Below, in pieces: positions 60,687 to 64,000 of a DNA stretch of 64,000 nt (positions are counted from its first letter, which is position 1; each line of letters starts with the position of its first letter). Both the position numbers and the translations under genes were made by a program. The notes beneath the pieces are model-generated. The model made no database searches and was not told the origin of the DNA. It saw only the letters and a program-made list of their open reading frames with translations. Origin of the DNA: Amaranthus tricolor (taxonomy: Eukaryota; Streptophyta; Magnoliopsida; Caryophyllales; Amaranthaceae); contig NC_080058.1 of NCBI RefSeq assembly GCF_026212465.1, positions 4,412,501 through 4,476,500 on the forward strand, in the 5' to 3' direction.

Positions 60687-63600
60687 ATGGATCATTATCC
60701 TGTTATAGTGTATTGGGGTGGGGAAGTAAGTTATACTGGATCCGATGTTGGATATAATGGAGGATTAAATACAGTGATGTTTATCCATCGTCAAAATACG
60801 ACTTTTGAGGTGTTTGTTAGCAAAGTGTATGATGTAATTGGTTGTGATCGCAACTCTTATATGTTAAAAATGGAGATGAAATACCCGGTGACTGGGAAAA
60901 ATGTGTTAGTCCCTATGAAGAATGATGAAAGCATAAGTGCTCTTGCTTATGCGGCATCACAAGCCCCTGGAACGACAATGGAGGTTTATGTTGAATTGGT
61001 TGCAAATTTGGATAAGGCGAGGGAAGTCATGACTAGCATGGAACTTCCAGAATCAGGTCCTAGTGTACGCCATGATACATTCACAGAAATGTTAAGTAAC
61101 CCGAATTACGTTAGTGAGCACTTGGATGAGTTTACCTCTCCAACTCATTCACGTGGCATTGGTGGTGGTGTAATGAACACCTTTTCCACGAGTCACTTGG
61201 GTAGGCTTAATGCGAACGAGGTTGACTCTTTAGATCAGGAGGATGAGCATATTGATTCTGATTCAGAAGAGGATGATGAAAGAAGAGAAGCTCTAGATGC
61301 AGCGATTAGAGATGGTGCTCCATCTCAAGATTGGCTTAGAATTGATGAGGTTGATCAAAGATTGATTGATGCATGGATGACCTGGAACGATGACAACTCC
61401 ATGAATGAAAATGGAGACTTTAGGATAGGGCAAGAGTTTAGCTCCTTAGACCACCTTAAGAAGAATGTTAAAGCATGGGCGATTTCTAACAATAGAAACT
61501 TCCGTGTAATTGAGTCGAAGCCTTCAAAGTACGTTGTCCAATGCACTAATGCGGAGGATATAGGTTGTGAATGGAGGATGCGAGCTGTTATGACCGCAAC
61601 GGGTTCATTTAAGATTGTGCGATACAAGGGTCATAATCAAGATTGCTCAGTACATTACAGTGATGACCATCCCCTCCTTACTTCTGAATTTGTTGCTGAT
61701 CTTATCATGGATATGATTAGAGTTGATCCAGCGTTTAAGGTGAAGTCAATCGCTAATTTTTTAAAAAATAAATACGAATTTGTAATAACATATAAGAGAG
61801 CTTGGTTGGCCAAAAATAAGGCTATAATAAGAAAACATGCCCTCGAAGGTCAAGAAAGTATGTTTTTTTTTTTTTTAATAATATGTTGCATCTAATAATA
61901 ATTATATGATTATTATAACACTTATGTATGTAACAGCGATCATGGTGATGCCGGGCCCAGTTGATCCATTAGTGCTTACGCTTCAGGCGACCCACAGGAG
62001 CGTAGCTGCGTGGGAGGGCTCCACTGCCCAATTGGTTACTCGTCAGCACTACCAGGCGAGTACGTTACAGTGGGAGGTGGATGACAGGGTGTTAGACGTA
62101 GTCGAGCTAGCTGGTTTCAGATACATTCACCGGTTGTTGGGCGGGGGCTTGGAGCTCGATCGAGCTCTTATCACTGCATTGGTGGAGAGGTGGAGGCCAG
62201 AGACACATACATTCCACCTCACAGTTGGCGAGGCAACGATCACGTTGCAAGATGTGGCAGTTATCATGGGACTACCGGTTGAAGGACAAGCAGTCATTGG
62301 TCATGGGGAGGGAAATTGGCCAGCATTAGTACATGAGCTGCTAGGGGTTAGGCCGGAAAACCCTCAAGACCCCACCCAGCCCAAGATTATCGTTGGATCG
62401 TCATTGAAGCTGACTTGGCTCCGACAGCATTTTAGCGCGCTTGAGGATGATGCAGATGATGTGACGGTTGACAGACATGCCCGCGCTTACATCTTGTACC
62501 TGTTTGGATGCATCTTGTTTCCAGACAAGAGCGGCGACTCGGTACAGCTGATCTATCTCCCTCTACTGGGAGATTTGGAGCGCGTAGATGAGTACAGTTG
62601 GGGAAGTGCTACCCTGGCGTATCTGTATCGTAACTTATGTCGAGCATCTCGTAAGGGTGCCAAGGACATTAGTGGATGCTTGATGTTATAACAGATATGG
62701 TCATGGGAGCACATTCATATAGGGAGGCCAATTATTCGGACGGTTCGACCGGATGGGCAAAATGATCAGGAAGATGACGCGGATGATTTTGAACCGATAT
62801 TAGGGTCACAGCATCGGCGCGGGGTGGATCCTTTGGCAGTAAGGTAGCAACACTCAATTCACTATTCAAATTCATAATTTCACTATTTTATGATAGATGA
62901 AAATGTTAATCAATGTTTATTTGTTTGCAGCTGGCTTCGCGTATATCTTTCGAGATCCCACTCCCCACATACTCTCGTCTACTACAGGGACGCACTAGAT
63001 CGACAACGGGACGAGCAGGTTAGTAACATTTACTATTTGTATTAGTTATGAATAAATTGTATACATTACTAAGCATATTGATTTCTATTACAGATGACAT
63101 GGCAGCCTTACACAGCGGCTAAGATGGAAGCTTTACCGCACATATGTACATCGGGCCACGAGATTTGGAGATCGCGTTGTCCTCTTATTTGCTTTGACAT
63201 CGTCGAGCTACATCTACCGGATCGTGTCATGCGTCAATTCGGTTTGGAGCAAGTAATCCCGCAAGCCTGTGACACCCAACCTCAACTACATGCGATCGAT
63301 CGGAGGACTGGGGACAAGAACTACCTCGTACGACATAGATCGCATGTAGATGCGTGGAACGACCGAGCATCTACATTGGTTGGAGGAGATAACTTCACAG
63401 GTCATAGCTCTGCTATGTACATGAGTTGGTACAGGCGCATCTCGATATTACGCCTAACGAACACCGCATTTGCGCAGCCAGGATCACATTACCATCCGAC
63501 ATCTACGTTTCTGGTACGTTTTATTTCAACACTCATAACAAATAGTAATAGTTTTAAGTAACTCTTTTAACAATATAATGATAACAAACAGGCTGAGCGC

Positions 63601-64000
63601 ATCCGATCGGTGCTCATACAATGTAATGACACGATTCAAGGGGCCGCTACATCGCCAGTTGACGTGGGGTATCGGCTATGTTCTCAGACCTTAGGCTCCA
63701 TTAACGCGTCGATGACCGATGCATTGAGTCAAGCGGGTTATGAGTACCTCATACCGACTCCACCCGTCATTGGCGAGGTAGATGACGCATTCCACACTCC
63801 TTCTCCAAGGAGTTCAGCCCATCGAGGTAGCTCTTCCGGAGGATCCAGTTCTCGGTCCACAAGAGGCCACCAGCGTTCATCTACTCGAGGTCGGTCTTCC
63901 AGATCGCCATCGACATCCGCTACTATGTCGCCGTTCGTTCCCCCGTCTTCCATCAACACTCCTCCTCCACATCCATCGCCTCCGCAAAGGATTATCACAT
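60687..64000 (+). pseudogene. MULE N-terminal region fused to plant mobile domain (PMD), one in-frame stop, 3' open
   Basis: Exons 60687-61857, 61937-62843, 62931-63018, 63094-63513 and 63592 onward (runs off the window); all phases join. Residues 1 to about 115 (MDHYPVIVYWGGEVSYTG...) resemble the PB1/ubiquitin-like start of plant MULE proteins. About 180-210 is acidic. About 246-385 is the MuDR DNA-binding domain (IGQEFSSLDHLKKNVKAWAI, CTNAEDIGCEWRMRA, YKRAWLAKNKAI). Instead of the MULE catalytic domain, exon 2 brings a plant mobile domain (ELAGFRYIHRLLGGGLELDR, RPETHTFHLTVGEATITLQD, VIMGLPVEG, then MTWQPYTAAKM and RQFGLEQVIP), as in MAIN-like and 'phosphatase 7 long form' proteins, then a Ser/Arg-rich tail. 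TAA at 62689-62691 interrupts LML-stop-QIWSWEHIHIGRP, so only 641 residues would be made without readthrough. No DDE residues are visible. It is either a recently disabled gene or an element-borne one. Confidence 0.75.
62689..62691 (+). other. Nonsense codon inside the PMD
   Basis: TAA stands where family members have a Leu-type codon before QIWxWE; coding similarity continues undisturbed on both sides in the same frame. A single T-to-A change in TTA would explain it. Confidence 0.7.

Noticed and set aside
62651..62694. A micro-intron (GTAAGG...AACAG) that would remove the stop at 62689
   Set aside because: It would be only 44 bases, shorter than plant introns, would shift the frame, and would delete conserved PMD residues.
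1..64000. Search for CRISPR-like arrays, operons or bacterial systems
   Set aside because: All direct repeats seen are tandem duplications, microsatellites or plant transposon pieces; genes have introns and plant families.

Overview
This is a plant nuclear window: AT-rich intergenic DNA, GT-AG introns up to 4.4 kb, and recognisable eudicot families (Aux/IAA, MED14, a UNE12-type bHLH, an S1/SPH-type secreted protein, plastid TatA, a group C bZIP, MULE and plant-mobile-domain sequences). I cannot name the species. Repeat flavour (GAGACGGTCTCA palindromes, many PMD/MULE genes) would fit Caryophyllales, but that is a guess.

Layout. (1) 1-6.4 kb: two tandem Aux/IAA genes on +. The first (275-991) is broken by a nonsense codon and a one-base deletion; the second (5568-6356) is intact. 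A 28-nt crumb of a third copy lies at 9777. (2) 7.8-10.9 kb: degenerate LINE fragments on -. (3) 12.0-28.8 kb: a complete MED14 gene in eight coding exons on +, with MITEs and an old RTE-type LINE piece in its introns. (4) 30.7-40.0 kb: a seven-exon UNE12/bHLH7-type gene on -, convergent with MED14; its introns hold a solo LTR, several MITEs and a compact G-box/TCP-site cluster. (5) 43.3 kb: a single-exon SPH gene on +, in a repeat-filled interval. (6) 48.2-51.8 kb: a two-exon thylakoid TatA (Tha4) gene on -. (7) 52.6-57.9 kb: a six-exon group C bZIP gene on -, head-to-tail with TatA. (8) 59.9 kb to the window end: a MULE-type N-terminal region spliced in frame to a plant mobile domain, preceded by three related palindromes, with one in-frame stop and an open 3' end.

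The host genes do not form a pathway; they are ordinary neighbours. The common theme is insertion of small non-autonomous elements: I could pair at least six repeat families between distant places in the window, most of them inside introns. The most unusual object is the MULE-N/PMD fusion with its palindromic leader. Exon borders were set by eye from splice sites, phase and family similarity, so internal borders may be off by a base or so; TE borders are approximate unless a target-site duplication is given.
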